Source of the DNA: Moniliophthora roreri
Taxonomy: Eukaryota; Basidiomycota; Agaricomycetes; Agaricales; Marasmiaceae
Assembly (NCBI GenBank): GCA_001466705.2
Contig: LATX02000193.1
Location: forward strand, 186,001 to 250,000
Length of the DNA stretch: 64,000 nt
Direction: 5' to 3'
In this document: piece by piece, positions 1 to 13,602 of the stretch
Layout: each line of letters begins with the position of its first letter
Numbering within the stretch: the stretch's first letter is position 1
Notes under the pieces: generated by a model
What the model saw: only the letters and a program-made list of their open reading frames with translations
Told to the model about the DNA's origin: nothing
Database searches by the model: none
Program-made: the position numbers and the translations under genes

Positions 1-1715
1 AAAAGGTTCATTGCGTAAAAGAAATCTTTCGCCAGTTGCAAGTTTGTTTGGTGTCCGTCCAGAGAACGAGAGATACCAAGTGATGTTCATCGTGTTTGGA
101 TCAACGTTTTCTGGGGAAAAGAAAATTTGCGACACTTCAGCAGATTCAAAATGGAATGCCTACCTCGAAACTTTGATGCGGCGCTAGTTGCATCCTGGTC
201 GCAAACATGCCGAGTTACAGGGACACGAATGAAATCCTACGTGCCCAATCAGTTACCCGCTCATGCAGTAGCGTGAATCACTCACCTTGGGCCCCGGAGC
301 ACTGGCAAGACCCGATAAATAAGGCGCATAAGCCCATTGTGTCTCGTATTCTCCTTCAACAGCTGAGGATGGAACACGAAGCTGAAATATAGTTTCCCAG
401 TTGCCGTGAGATGTGTAGTTCCGGTTGCAGAGAGCAACGTTCGGTGTACTTTCTGGCACACCTGGTCTCAGACCGCACTAGAGCGAGACGATGTAAGCAT
501 GTGAAGAAAGTGTCTCGTGAAAGGCAACATACTGCCCGTTCTTTTATTGCCCTATGCCTTTTGACAAAGGCTGCCCTATTGAAGACATGTGTTTCGTCGG
601 AGACGCGAATCTGTGTCCTGATATGAACAGTGTCAGAAGAGCCCACCGATCGAGAAAGCGGAAAAATAACTCGCACCTGCTTATAACATATGGGTGTAGT
701 TTATGCGAACTCTTTGCTCTTACAATGTCGCCCGTGGCAGAACGTGCATAACACCCTCCTGTCTCTTCGGAGTCCTGAATATCCCAGAATTCTTCCGTAA
801 TGGAGTCGTTGTTGCTTTCTGTAGCATGGCTATCGTTCGCCGCCTTGTCTTTATGAAGCTTGACGAGATCAACACTAATGCCGAAGGTTTCGAGGGCAAG
901 ACCCTGAAGATTGTCCGGGGAGCTGAGAGTAGATCTGTGGGGAAAAATTGAATGTCAATCAAAACCAAGCAGTCGAATACACGTACGGGCTAAGAACAGG
1001 AGGCCGTCGCATCAATGTAGGATACCACGAAGAGTAATTTGTGACATAATCAAGGAGTGAAGGTGAGCTTGGCATGAGGACAATGGATGCACGTAGGTCG
1101 GATGTCGAGATATTTTCTGAGCGGCTAGAACAGATGCAATGTCAGAGTACTCGCGAGAAGCAACAAAGATTTCACGCACAATACATGGGTTGGCACTTGC
1201 AATGGAACCTCTGCTCGAACATTCTTATCCCTCAACCTGAGCCCTCGGAAGACAATGTCATCGTAAATAACGTGCTCCTGCGCGTCTTCTCTCTCGCGAT
1301 TCGGGGCAGAATCACCTTCCGTAAGTGACTCCAGTGATCCATTGTCGAGCTCTGCTCTGCTCTCCAGTTCGTCCTCTGTGCTACGCAGCCAAACAGTCAC
1401 GGCGACGTCAAAAGATTGTTCTTCGTCTATCAGAGGACGAACTACAGCATTCTGTTTTCCATTTGCTACTGCTTCCTGCCATGTTTCGTTCTGATAGACC
1501 GATGTGTGGGCGAAGCGAATGGTGGAGTTAACGAAACCACGTCCGATATTGAATATAAAAAAGAGTATCACAACTGAGATGAGCGCAGCAAAAATCCAGA
1601 GGATGAACTTGCAGATAAACCTGAATCCAGATTGCTTGCGTCGAGTTGTGAGTCCGGGATCGAATTCGAGCGCGGATTTTGTTGGGGGTTCGTGAGGTTT
1701 TTCTGAGGTTGACAT
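1..1715 (-). CDS. Single-pass membrane protein, conserved in basidiomycetes, 3' end outside window
   Basis: Not a family I can name; function unknown. Start chosen at the ATG at 1715. Exons read 1715-1180, 1124-987, 934-724, 676-533, 477-286, 236-164 and 110 to beyond base 1; introns are 47-55 bp with GT-AG ends and all phases agree. About 468 residues are inside the window. Residues 1-30 are hydrophilic and cytoplasmic-looking, followed by a basic stretch and one strong hydrophobic helix at about residues 40-62 (a run of I/L/V/F/A), then a long presumably lumenal or extracellular part. This part contains cysteine pairs and the recognisable blocks LLDYVTNYSSWYP, CNRNYTSHGNWET and TQWAYAPYLS. 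The topology suggests a type II protein of the secretory pathway. It is transcribed away from the DUF6535 gene. Confidence 0.75.
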
Positions 1716-2338
1716 GATGGAATTGAATGATTCAGGAGCATGCCTGAGGCGTCTTATGGGAGGCAGGACACGCGTTGATGGTGGGAGATTTGTACATTCC
1801 AACTAGATGTGTATCAAGTTGAAGATGGCCGTTTCAGATTCGGGGTCTAACTTGATCCAAGGATGATGCTATGCTCGAGACTCAACCGTTAGTTGAAGAT
1901 GTTGGGGTCCAAACTGGCTTCGAGTCTATGCAGGCTGGTATGGGCAGTAGCAGGCTCCGGGCCAAACGAGCTGGAATACCGGTTGAAAGGCTTTGGATTT
2001 GAGGGTTGACCAGTACCCAGAGCCGCTCCTAGCATCGCTCCCTGTATCCATGGATTATGATAAATATAATTGACTTGGATTGATCATCATGGTAGTTGCG
2101 GGAGAAGTATCATGCTCTGAGGCACGTCGGGACGCCTATTAGGCGCCCGATGAAACGTTTTCCCTCTTCTGTCAGCATCAAGTTGATTGGACGCACGAGA
2201 TCTCCGTCTATGCCTTAATTTCTTGCAAGATGGCTTATCCAGATGTGGTGTGTCTTTTAGAAGTTTGGCGGTTCTGGGCCCTACTCACCGGAATCTTCCT
2301 CGGAATAATTTTCTTTTGACGCGACTGCACAGGCCCAG
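1716..2338. other. Divergent intergenic region
   Basis: This 620 bp stretch separates two start codons pointing away from each other and must contain both promoters. I see no convincing ORF, repeat or strong TATA element in it. Confidence 0.5.
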
Positions 2339-4525
2339 ATGCAACCTTCACCAACTGCGCAGGTTAGTCGGCACCTGCATAGCTCAGAAGTACTCGTGCT
2401 CACGAATATCTAAATGCCAGCTCGGATCAAAACACGCCGACACAGGACCGACTTCACAACCGGGGGACGCAGCTGAACAGGAAGAAAAAAAGAAAGCACC
2501 TACTCTAGGGGAGTCATGGGACAAGATACTGAAGGAGGTGATGAAGTATGACGAGGATCTGGTGAAGGCCTGGAGGGATGACATTGACACCCTCCTGGTT
2601 TTTGTGCGTTTGGTTTTCTCGCTCTCGGGTCTCTTCTGACATCCAAATAGGCTGGACTGTTCTCCGCCGTCGTGACAGCATTTACTATTGAATCGTACCG
2701 ATGGCTGTCTGAAGATCCTGCTGATACAACAGTCGCACTCCTTTTGCAAATATCGTTACAGCTTAACGCATCCCAGGTTATCCCTTTGGAACGACCACCG
2801 TTCCAAGCCGACTCATCCTCCATTCGAATCAACTGCTTTTGGTTCCTGAGCTTGATATTCAGCCTCACATCAGCCCTGTTCGGCCTTCTGTGCAAGCAAT
2901 GGATACGGGAGCACCAACGCGATACACAGACACGCACGCCAGGCGAGGCTTTGGCACTTCGGCAGTTGCGAAGGGATAGCTTCGAGAAATGGGGCGTGTC
3001 GTCGTTCTTGTCAGCGCTACCTATTCTACTCGAGGTCGCATTGTTGTTGTTCTTCGTCGGCGTTTTAGATCTGCTGTGGAACCGACATCGCATTCCTTTT
3101 GCCCTATGCTTTGTTGCAGTCACGTTTAGCGCGGGCTTGTATTTCGTCACCACATTCCTGCCGACACTGACAGTGCCGAGGGATCAGACTCCAACTATTC
3201 GGGATGCACGCTTCGAACAATTAAAGTATCAATTCATATGCCCCTACAAATCGCCACAAGCATGGGCTGTTTACCATCTCTCCTGCAAAGTTATAAACCT
3301 ATTCCATCGGTTCCCTCGCATTCGTCGCCTTATTCGACGCCGATTCACAAGGTCGCAATCGCGCTTCGGCCACGCAGCCAGCGACTGGTCTTCATCTGAC
3401 CTTCGAGTGGTCAGGGGTTTCGACGAACATCCTGTACCATACTCTGACTCGAATCCTTTCAATCTGAAAGTATACGAGTTGCGTGCAATACGATGGACAA
3501 TCACGACGTTCCGAGACAGCCCGTCGATGATGCCTCATTTGCGCAACGTTTTGGTGGCATTGCCCCATCCGCTGGCGATGTTTGCCATGTTTGACGAGTG
3601 GATGTCTACAATGTGGGTGGAGCCTCTAAAGTCGGACGTTGAGCTTAGTCTCAAGGACCCAGGAATATTCGCGGCCTCCAAGTGGGATGGACTGGATCGA
3701 TATATCAAACTGTCGCCAATACCATCCATTAGGTACCCTGTCCTCGAATGCCCAGAGGGACTTGGGTTACTGTTCTGCCATCAGTATTGGATGTCTTTGG
3801 CGAGTAGAGTCGAACATGTAGGCTTCTATCTGAAAGTCCTCTTTGCTTCTATCCAGTCACAACAGGTGGGCTTGCAGCAGTCTACCGGCCTCCGGTTCAT
3901 CATCCCATTTCCCGTTGTCGAGAAGTTGTGGAGACATGCGAATCCAGACGTTCGAAAGGAGAGTTTGCGGCTTCTATCGTTCTTCGAGGAAGCGTGGAAA
4001 CCGCATCCGGGTCGTCAAGAGCGCGAACACGATCTCGAACGTATCGTTCTTGTTGTCGTGCTAGCAAGGCATCTCTGTCGTACGGATTGTACGTCAGAGT
4101 TGTTGACAAGTAGACGTGGACAGGGCTTCATACGGTTTGTCCATGAACAAATCATCTCCCGAAGGTTATACAAACCGTATCGGGCCGGTGACTCTTACCG
4201 CCGACACGCATTGAAATTGGAATGGATAAAAGCAATTCAGAGAGCTCGGGAAATCGGGAACCTCCCATCAGATTATTTTGCGCTAATACCTCATCGTGTT
4301 GCAGAACCGCCAGCCGCGTTCAGAGCCTTAGACTCGGCGGATGTCCGATACTCCATCGAAACCGCATTTTCTGCTTTATCTCACTTTGACGCGCCAAATG
4401 TAGAAGACGAAACCAATAACTCCAGCTCTGGTAACGAGATAGCCGATATTGGTCCGAATTCGGATTTGACTGATAACTGCCAGCACGATGATATTGCGAG
4501 AATTGTTGCTGATGACCATGTGTAG
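2339..4525 (+). CDS. DUF6535-domain membrane protein
   Basis: Three exons: 2339-2362, 2421-2603 and 2651-4525, giving about 693 residues. The join at 2603/2651 is phase 0 and restores the block DTLLVFAGLFSAVV, a hallmark of the DUF6535 family of Agaricomycete membrane proteins (function unknown). The tiny first exon of eight codons is my choice of start because it splices in phase and has an ATG; an upstream start is possible. After a charged N-terminus come several hydrophobic helices between about residues 65 and 245: FSAVVTAF, a second around LIFSLTSALFGLLCKQWI, then LPILLEVALLLFFVGVL and FALCFVAVTFSAGLYFV. The C-terminal 430 residues are soluble-looking and end in an acidic, asparagine-rich tail. 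These proteins usually occur in large lineage-specific families. Confidence 0.82.
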
Positions 4526-5232
4526 TGGCACGTAGTAATTGGCTACATCATTCTTATATCTACTTTGACACTGATGTCAATAACGTAGAGCGTCGGATGG
4601 TGCACTCGAGTAATACAGAAGCACTGCAGGATATAATACACTTTTTCCTCGCATTTTCCAACGCAAAAAGTCGTGGTCTTCAGTCGGTAAATGTGCTTTC
4701 ATCCATGGCGATAAAAGTAATGATATGACGAGGGAAGCGCAACGTAGGTAAGTTAGAATCATGGATGTCTTAGAGCCCGTAAGAATATTATGTATGAAAT
4801 GATGCTCGTATGCGGAATGCAAGTCTCCAGCGACCTCAGGCTAGCTGTTCTTTCCGACCACGCGGTGTACCGTATAGTCCAAAGACAAGAATCGGTTCGG
4901 TCCTCGGATAAACTTGCGCCGTGCCGATTCTGCATTTTCACGTATCATAGAGCAAGTCATTAGCTTCTGTAAAGACTCGAGAAGGAAAGGAGCACCATTA
5001 TAGGAAAGGAGCACCGTAATGGAGGAGCCAAATGTGGTCGACGTCAATGTCAGGGTCAGATTGATTGGACCAGCGTCTGCCACAATAGTTTCCGATCTCT
5101 ATCCACGTGTTACGAAATTCTCATCCCTATGTAACGCCCATTATCCTTGAGTTCGGGGAATCGGGTACATATCTTCCTTGACTTGCATCTATCACCTACC
5201 TCATCTTCTTGTCCTCCTACCAGCACCACGAA
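4526..5232. other. Intergenic region
   Basis: About 700 bp between two tandem genes. Only short out-of-context ORFs are present. The last 100 bp before the IML2 start are pyrimidine-rich, as is usual for fungal promoters. Confidence 0.4.
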
Positions 5233-7998
5233 ATGACCTCTATGAATCGGGAAGATTCCACCAAGGGCACGACCATGACGACGACGACGACGACGACAGA
5301 CCTGACGTCGAATTCAGGCAGCGAATCTGGCTTTGCTACCCCAGCGACTAGTACAACCTCAGAGGAGCTCAAGCTGGAGAGCGAGAGGCCATCATATCAA
5401 TCAATATTTGATGGTCCGCCGGCCGTCAAGCAATCCTACATCCCTGCAGAAGCTTTGGACGATATTCCCGGTATTAGCTATGCCCTGGAGATGTTCCTGG
5501 CGTCACATATGGTAGAATCTGAGGAGTATTGTGATAAAAGTGATGGGAAAAAGTGCGTTTTTTTTGCCTTGTTGAGGCTCTTGTCGCTCTGCAGTGCTAA
5601 CCACACTTCTGGCAGGGAACGTCTGTATTTTGCCACTGGCTATGGCTTGATCCAATGTGTGAAGGCGTTGATGTCATATGGAGATGAGGTCTGTTGCTTG
5701 TCGTCATCTTGATATCCATGCTCATCGGGCCGCAGGACATCCTCGCTGGAATAGAACACACCAAACGAGGCAATTACATTGCTTCCCAACATCGCAAGAA
5801 AGCTGCTTCCTTCACATCTCGATTGGCAGGCTATGTCGTTAGCTCTCTCAATACGCATGGTGTTGGCTTTATCAAGAGCATGACAATGATGGAAAGGCAC
5901 GCAGAACTTGTTTATGCTGAGAGCTTGTTCGAAAAGGTAAACGGTCGTTTGATCAGGGTCTATACAGCAGCTAACTCAAATATAGGCAATTCTCGGGATA
6001 GTTTACTCCGGAGACTGGTTGGCTTTCATCAAAGAAGCGTGTGTACCAATTCCTCGTGTCTTACAGCACAAACTTATTTTCAGATCCAGGCTCAACATGC
6101 GAACGACTATTACCATCTACAGAAACCTCCAAAAATATCTCACAACTGTGGATGCGGAGTATGCTGCTGCCAACCCAGATGCACCGACTAAAGAGGATCC
6201 CTCGATTGATCCACATTTTCGATCCGGCGTGTATCTAGGTGCAGGATGCAGCACCCTTATCTTGAGCTTGCTTCCGAGCAAACTATTGACTATCGTCGAG
6301 ATGTTCGGGTATCACGGGGAGCGAAAGGAAGCGTTGGAGCTGTTGTGCAAGGCCGGTGGATGGACTAAGGAAAGCGACGAACCTGCAGTAAACACGGGTT
6401 AGCCACATCACTACATGTGACTATTATTCCGGCTAACGGGGTATTTTCTTCAGCGGATGAAGGTCTTCGTCGGACAATCTGCGATATGGCTCTATTAATC
6501 TTCCATTTGGTGCTGTCTAGCTTCACCTTTGACGGTGTGGACGTCGATATAGCCCAAAAGATTGTTGATTGGAACCTGAAGCGCTATCCTGATGGTGCGG
6601 TTCTTTCTTCTCTTGCCATGTCTTATAGCTCATGGTAATCTCAGGCGTGTTCTTCCTCTTTGGTGCGGGCAGGCTATCCTTGGTACGCTCCAAGCCCGAG
6701 CAAGCCATTCGGTACTACACACGCGCTATGGAGGTGCAGTCACAGTATAGGAATCTGCATCACATATCCTACTGGTGAGTTCGATCAAACCTGACTTCTG
6801 TGACAATACTTATTTCTCGTTTCAGGGAAATTGCAATCGCCAACCTAGCTCTGTGGGATCTCCAAGCCAGCGAAGACGCGTGGAAGATTCTACACGAAGA
6901 AGCCACGGTACGCTTTTGCGGTTATCGAATGAATTAGCCCTAAATCCGTCAAACAGTGGTCCAAAGCAATTTACGCCTATGGGACAGCTGTTTGCCTACT
7001 TGAACTATCAGACTCGGCCGACTCGGAGAAATACAAGACTGCCTCGGAGCTTATGGCAAAGGTGCCCGACCTCCGACAGCGGATTGCCGGAAAGAGTATC
7101 CCTCTGGAGGTGTGTAACTGTCTTTCCTTCAATATGTAGTACTCAAAGATATGTGCAGAAATTTGTTGCCCGTAAAGCCCGCAAATTCCAATCCCAAAAA
7201 GGCCGTCTCGCACTTCCCGCTCTTGAAGTCGCATACATTTTCCTCGGTATTGCGCACGCGCCAAGGAAAGTCATTGTCGACAAGATGCTACCTGAGATCC
7301 GCAAGCTCCTGGTGAAAATCGAGGGTTGTGAGAAGGATCCGAAGAACTATGAAGATGGGATTGGGTATTGGGATGATTATTGTCTGGCCAAGTTTTTGGA
7401 GGGTGTTTGCTTGAGATATGTCGCATACCCTGTTAGTTTTCGGGTTCTCATTATCCTGATTACGACGCTTATGGCTTACCGCTTCAGGATCCCGACGCGC
7501 AACTTGATGAGGTAGAAGACATGTCGTTATCTATACCGAAGGAGGAAGCGGAGAAGGCCGCAGTGAAGGCGTTCCAGTTTGTGTTTGATAATGGACCAAA
7601 AATCGAGTTGGATCACCATTTGGTATATCATGCTCGTGAGTCCATTGCATTCTTCATTTGGTGTGATACTGACCCACATATAACTCGTAGACTATGAACT
7701 GGGTCGGTTATTGGTTTGCCAAGGTGATGAAGAAGGAGGCAAAAAGCAGCTTGAGCTTGTTTTATCTGGTGGGTCCCTGGCTGCGCTCGTATATTGAGTA
7801 ACGGAAGCTAATCATACCTGTAATGAACAGGGAAATACCTTGAGGTCGGACCTTCAGGACGGAAAGGCAAATATAGTATGGAGGTCAGTCCCTATCCTCG
7901 CGGCGCGGGCCAGCACTCTGACATATATATGCCCACAGGGCGCTCTTCACATGCGCACACATGCCGCTGTTGAAGCATTGCATCAGAAACGACTCTAA
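5233..7998 (+). CDS. IML2: IML2 / TTC39-family TPR protein (inclusion body clearance protein)
   Basis: Fourteen exons: 5233-5552, 5616-5688, 5736-5936, 5986-6038, 6084-6397, 6454-6594, 6645-6774, 6826-6907, 6957-7109, 7159-7431, 7488-7635, 7691-7768, 7831-7883 and 7939-7998. All junctions are GT-AG and in phase, giving about 692 residues, normal for this family. A low-complexity T/S-rich N-terminus with a threonine run precedes the conserved body. Landmarks include FIKSMTMMERHAELVYAES, SGVYLGAGCSTLILSLLPSK, the helical block QAIRYYTRAMEVQSQY and, near the C-terminus, a TPR-like YELGRLLVCQGDEEGGKKQL. Yeast Iml2 is linked to lipid droplets and clearance of protein inclusions; TTC39 is the animal relative. 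Start ATG 5233 is the first methionine in frame. Eighteen intergenic-free introns are not expected here: the 45-63 bp intron sizes are typical for the window. Confidence 0.9.
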
Positions 7999-8320
7999 AC
8001 GTACTACTTGAATTGGACGGATTGGACCTTTTTTAATGCTTATTAACGCCACCACGTACATACAGTGCATATATCTACCTACTCATACCCACTTATACGT
8101 TTGTTGCGTTGTGCTTGTAGTGCCAGAGATACCTTATTTGCTATCTATAAATGTGATAATGTTGTTGTACTGATGCCACAAGTGCCCATATCCAAACTCC
8201 CCACGGTTTACAGACGCTATAACACGAGCATGTCAAGGTTGAAATTGATACAAAAACAAACGGATAGCCTGCAATGCGTTACTCTCCTGATACAGTACAT
8301 GTTCGAAGGGCCAAGAAATA
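7999..8320. other. Convergent 3' intergenic region
   Basis: About 320 bp between the 3' ends of the IML2 gene and the F-box-like gene. I see no gene or repeat. Confidence 0.4.
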
Positions 8321-9403
8321 CTACCATCGCAACATCATGAAATTGTAGAAGGGAAACGAGAGTGGAAAGTAGTTTCCTATAGTATGAAGGAGTCCAATAT
8401 GAATAGAACATAGCCGTGGAAATGATATACTGCTGAGCAAATCCAATATGTCTCGAATGCGCCCATATACTGGAAGGTGAAAGTGGGAAAGTTGGGTCCA
8501 TGTTCGACAGCCGAACAAAAGGGGTAGCAAGTGCTCGTAGGTATGTTCGGATTTGAGAACGAGCTGATATATGCGATCGGATTGCGAAAGAAGTGCCTTC
8601 ATCAGAGCATTTGGGAGGAAACCTTCGTCCAAATCTTCGTCTGTTAATAGACCATTGTCTTCCACTGGATCAGAATCGAGCTCGAGCTCGACGAACAGCG
8701 GAACATCCCGAGGACGGTCTAAATAAGCCTTCAGGAGGGATAGCACGTCGCATGAATATGTTGTTGATAGAGATGAAATGTAAATGTTAAGTGTTGCCCA
8801 AATATGAGGTGTGGTAAGGGCTACTTGGCGCCAGTATCGACACACTGAGCCAAACAAAGCTGCCTCTAGCTGCGTTGGATCGACGGAAGCCCCGATCCGG
8901 TTGGCTCCTACCGCGAAAGTACATATATGGGAAAGGATCTCCGGAGGGATCGCATGAATAGGCGGATGTAAGGATTTGTAGATCTTCAGTGATTTCAGTT
9001 TGCGCCTGAGAAGTCGGATGGTGTATTCGGGCTTGTAACAGCGACACCTTTGGAGATCTTCCAGCTGGCACTCGACACGCAGGATCAAGGTGCTAATCGA
9101 TAATGAAGATTGGTCTGAAGGTACACATCCCGAGCATGAAAGCTTCTGGGCCGTAATAGCACCGTGCTTCTTCAAATCGGGCAACCTGGGCAGATATTGA
9201 TGAGAGCATGCAGCTGGAAAGTTTCGAATTGCCTTACTGTTTGCGATACAGTGACATGAAGATGGGAAACGACAGTGCGTCGTGCCCATGGTTATGAGGC
9301 GGTTATGAAGCCACGTGCTATTCTCCCCCGACCCTATGGGCTGCTTCTCACACGGCACTCTAAGGGCGTATAGATTGTTACACCGATGCGTGTACTTGTT
9401 CAT
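8321..9403 (-). CDS. F-box-like protein, possibly truncated at its C-terminus
   Basis: A single uninterrupted 360-codon ORF starting with ATG at 9403. An internal ATG at 9287 is an alternative start. After about 100 residues without clear features comes a basic helical stretch (LLRRKLKSLKIYKSL) and then an F-box-like motif at about residues 150-205: IHAIPPEILSHICTFAV followed by VCRYWRQVALTTPHIWATL. This arrangement is standard for Agaricomycete F-box-like proteins, where the F-box binds Skp1 in SCF ubiquitin ligases and a C-terminal repeat region binds the target. Here the region after the F-box is only about 155 residues, shorter than the usual several hundred, so the gene may have lost its repeats, may continue through an intron I did not find, or may be a decaying copy. 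Confidence 0.65.
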   Translation of the reverse strand: MNKYTHRCNNLYALRVPCEKQPIGSGENSTWLHNRLITMGTTHCRFPSSCHCIANSKAIRNFPAACSHQYLPRLPDLKKHGAITAQKLSCSGCVPSDQSSLSISTLILRVECQLEDLQRCRCYKPEYTIRLLRRKLKSLKIYKSLHPPIHAIPPEILSHICTFAVGANRIGASVDPTQLEAALFGSVCRYWRQVALTTPHIWATLNIYISSLSTTYSCDVLSLLKAYLDRPRDVPLFVELELDSDPVEDNGLLTDEDLDEGFLPNALMKALLSQSDRIYQLVLKSEHTYEHLLPLLFGCRTWTQLSHFHLPVYGRIRDILDLLSSISFPRLCSIHIGLLHTIGNYFPLSFPFYNFMMLRW

Positions 9404-9732
9404 GCATACTATCCCAAACTATTGTCATGTCTGTATCCGCTCTTCCCTCCAGGTCGCATAACATCCACACACCCGCAACCTTGTCTTGTACAAAGTGGTA
9501 CTGCCGTGGGAACGATTATAAGCCATAACTTTAAGCAAGGTAAACGTGCCGACTCACCGTGCGGGGGACAACATATCCCGGCTATCGCCGTACAAAATGA
9601 ACTGCCACTTGAACACGCCTCGAAACCAGCCTTCCATACAAAGCACAACAAACCCGTCGCATGAAACACGAGCGATGGTGACAGCGTATCGAGTTACACC
9701 GGGCCCGACGCTCGTGCTTGTGGCCATGAAAA
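9404..9732. other. Intergenic region
   Basis: About 330 bp between the start of the F-box-like gene and the 3' end of the RGG-rich gene on the same strand. No supported feature. Confidence 0.4.
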
Positions 9733-10638
9733 TCAGTCCAGTAGTTCATCCAAGAAGTCTTCCATTTCATCGAGCTCGCTTTTGGGCTTTGCATTCTCGG
9801 GCTGGGGTAATGGCGGTGCATTCAAATAGCCTGCATCTGCTCAGAGTAAAAGTTGGTCTCAGATATGGGGATGTATTAGTCGACTGACCTTGCTTCCGAT
9901 CTTGGGCAGAGGGTATCGCAGGCTTCGCCTTTAGCTTCTCAGTTTTTGCACGGAAACGGGACTTCAAGTCTGTAAATCGAAAGAAAGATTGAGTCGAGAG
10001 CAACGTGTAGCAGAATAAGGTGACTGACCGCGAGCAGCATCGGCGGAATTCTTCTCTCTCATGAGCTCATCCAGTTCATTATCCCACTGTATCTCTTGTA
10101 CTTTCCCCTTTCTCGAAGCAGCAACATCTGATTTAGGCTGAAACGTATTAAGATAATCGAGACTGTGGTCCACATCGTCGTCGCCCTCGTCATCCTTTTC
10201 TCGGGGGGCCGAAGGACCGATATCTTCGTTCAGTCTCTGCTTCTCCAGGAATGCCGACAGATCGACTTCAGGCTCAACGATTGGTTCACCTATGAAACAA
10301 GACCTCTTCAGTACGAGGGGAAAAACCCAGAGAGAGAGAAACATACCATCAGAGTCCAACTCTGGCTCCGGTTCTGCATATCGATCTGCATTCGTCCCAA
10401 GCTGTCTCCTCGAATACTTCTTTATCCTCTCTACAGCCTCCTCCTCGTCCTCCTCTTCAGCCGGTCCTTCTCCTTCGAGTAAAAGCCGTTGATGAAATTC
10501 AGCTGGTCGACCACGCCCCCGTCCTCTTCCTCGGGCGCGAAGGTATTTTCCGAGTCCGCCTCTTGATTTGTGGCTTCCTCGGCCACGGGAACTGCCTCTG
10601 GTAGATGTAGAACCCGATTCTGTAGTGGTGTCAGCCAT
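9733..10638 (-). CDS. RGG-rich, acidic conserved protein of unknown function
   Basis: Four exons: 10638-10347, 10289-10029, 9969-9889 and 9836-9733, totalling 245 residues; each intron (52-59 bp) is GT-AG and in phase. The start ATG at 10638 follows an in-frame upstream extension that lacks support. Residues 10-45 are rich in R, G and S (RGRGRGRP), typical of RNA-binding RGG boxes. Then come QRLLLEGEG, an acidic run EEEDEEEAVERIKKY, the block QLGTNADRYAEPEPELDSDG and EPEVDLSAFLEKQRLNED. The C-terminus ends in EMEDFLDELLD, a short amphipathic acidic helix that looks like a docking motif. RNA or ribosome association is an inference from composition only; I cannot assign a named family. Confidence 0.78.
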
Positions 10639-11964
10639 AGGCTTGAGATCTTCACTATAGAGATTGTGGAGCGAGATCAAGAGCGCAGATTGAAAATCAG
10701 GTGTTCATTGCGTGTGAACGTGACTGAGTTACATCTTTCAACGTTCAACTCTCACAACGCACGACGCTATAAATGAGCGTGTGAGTGACTCGCGCATTAC
10801 CCTCAAGACATTCGACTGGCTGCCTTCTTTCGTGCTTAATAGCTAGGGTAGGGTTCGTTCCAAGGCTTGCAAGACGCGCGAAACTTCTGGTTGAACAAGG
10901 TTTCATCGTTCTGGAGAGACTGTGAATACGAGTTCTAAATCCTTCGTCAAAACATCATATAATCCACATGATAAGATCAACGTTGGCCTCTCAAGTCACT
11001 GCCTCTGAGGAACCCGGCTCCCACCACTACTCTTGGTAGTACATGTCTTTAAAGCGTGCTCTGCTGAAATGCCCCCGTCTGGAGCGTGAACGTTAATATT
11101 GGGGATTTGGTGCTAATCAATATTACCCTTCGTCGTAACGTGTTCTTCGGTCTACGCTCGGATAGCAATAGACAGGATATGTTGGGATGTTTGAAATGTA
11201 ACCAGGAGTCATAACCGAACGATCAACCTGCAGGGAATTACGAAGACTTAAGGTGTGTTGCGTCAACATGCTTTTCGCGCTCCAATGCTGATGTTCGCAG
11301 GAACTGCAGAAAGAGTTGCACTTATGTCGCATATGGAAAGGAACATTGCACTCCTCATTCAGCCGATGCCCAAACCGCGTGAGGCGTCTATCTTGCTCTT
11401 GCCAAGTCGCCTTTGTAACATTCAGGCTTTTAGGTTTCACAAGCGGCCAACCTTTGAGGTTTAAAGTGCAAGAAATGAGCTAATCGCGCAGAATTACGAG
11501 CGCGTACACTTCGGGGAAATTGGAAATCGGTATATGCGGAAGTGCGATACACCGACTGTTTGCTCTCCCATTTCACTCACCGACATCTCTTTGCTCCGTC
11601 CCATCTAGACTTGGCGTTTGCTGAAGTTTTCTAGTTTCTCTTTTGATTCAGCTGCTGATCTCGGGAGATGTACTGAATATAAAACACAGTCTAAGGTCGT
11701 TCAGCTGTGCGAAACTGAATAACTGCATTACAAGGCAGGGAACGTATTGAGGTCGTGAGCCGACCTCACACAGAGTATAAGCTCCTGTATATGAATCAAG
11801 GGGCGCTCGTGCGAGGGTCTTCTCGGAATCACTGCAATGGCGCCTGTACGACTGTTCTTCAGTAATGCCCCATGCCGCTTGGCCCTGACAGGATGTTATC
11901 CACAGGCTCGAATCACAGGTGTCTCTCTCCGCAGTTATCGGTATGTATACCCAACCTTCAGGTT
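10639..11964. other. Intergenic region without supported gene
   Basis: About 1.3 kb. Short ORFs on both strands have no recognisable domain and no credible splice partners. I see no structured repeat. Confidence 0.35.
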
Positions 11965-11972
11965 GTGACTCA

Positions 11973-12860
<888 letters not shown>

Positions 12861-12868
12861 GTGACTCA

Positions 12869-13602
12869 CGCCACTTATCAGATACAAAGTGGCTTACTGA
12901 TTCGAATCCTTTGAGGTCTGCAGAGAACCATTGCTGAACGTGTTTGACGCATGACGAGAAGCGCTTTACTTCAAGCATTTGTCAACGGTCGTCAACAATC
13001 TGTTCGTCATTGTGGGCATTCGGACTCTTTTACAGGCCCCGGCCAATTCCTGTCAAGTCGCATAAACTTCGGCCATTGTTAGCATCGTCTGTCAAGATAA
13101 TGATGCTGATCATCATTCGCTGGGCCGTGGGCCGTGGGCGATGTTCCAAACTGATGTGAGCGCGACGAACAATCCTTTCGTCACACAGTAAGTATCGAAT
13201 GCTCCACGATTTGGTGAACTGTTGCGTATAACTTCTCTCATTCAAGTTTTTAATATTCTGCCCATTCCACAAGTCTTTGCCAAAGTTCTCGTCCCTGGAT
13301 ACTCTAAATTTTATATGCTATACCTGTGGCTGACAGCATCCCGAGCACTGATCTGACCCCAAACCGACTGGTGGCGTATATTTGGGGATAGCTTATACAG
13401 CCTCAACGTCAAATCCACCGATTCGGACATGTTTTGGGGCTTCGCCCTGTCGTTCTGGCCACGTTTGTTATGTTATTGATCAGTCCGCGTTGGATCCGAA
13501 TCAATATCGCGTATTTCTACAATTACCTGGACCTTAAAAGGTCGCCGGCCCAATAGTGCAAGCTTCCAAATCCCCTGGGCCTCGAGATTGGCCCACGTCT
13601 CG
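12869..13602. other. Intergenic region upstream of seven-helix gene
   Basis: About 730 bp with no supported coding region; it should contain the promoter of the gene starting at 13603. Confidence 0.35.

Noticed and set aside
1125..1200. Apparent frameshift between exons 1 and 2 of the first gene
   Set aside because: Using the donor GTGCGT at 1179 and acceptor at 1125 joins the frames cleanly, so no lesion is needed.
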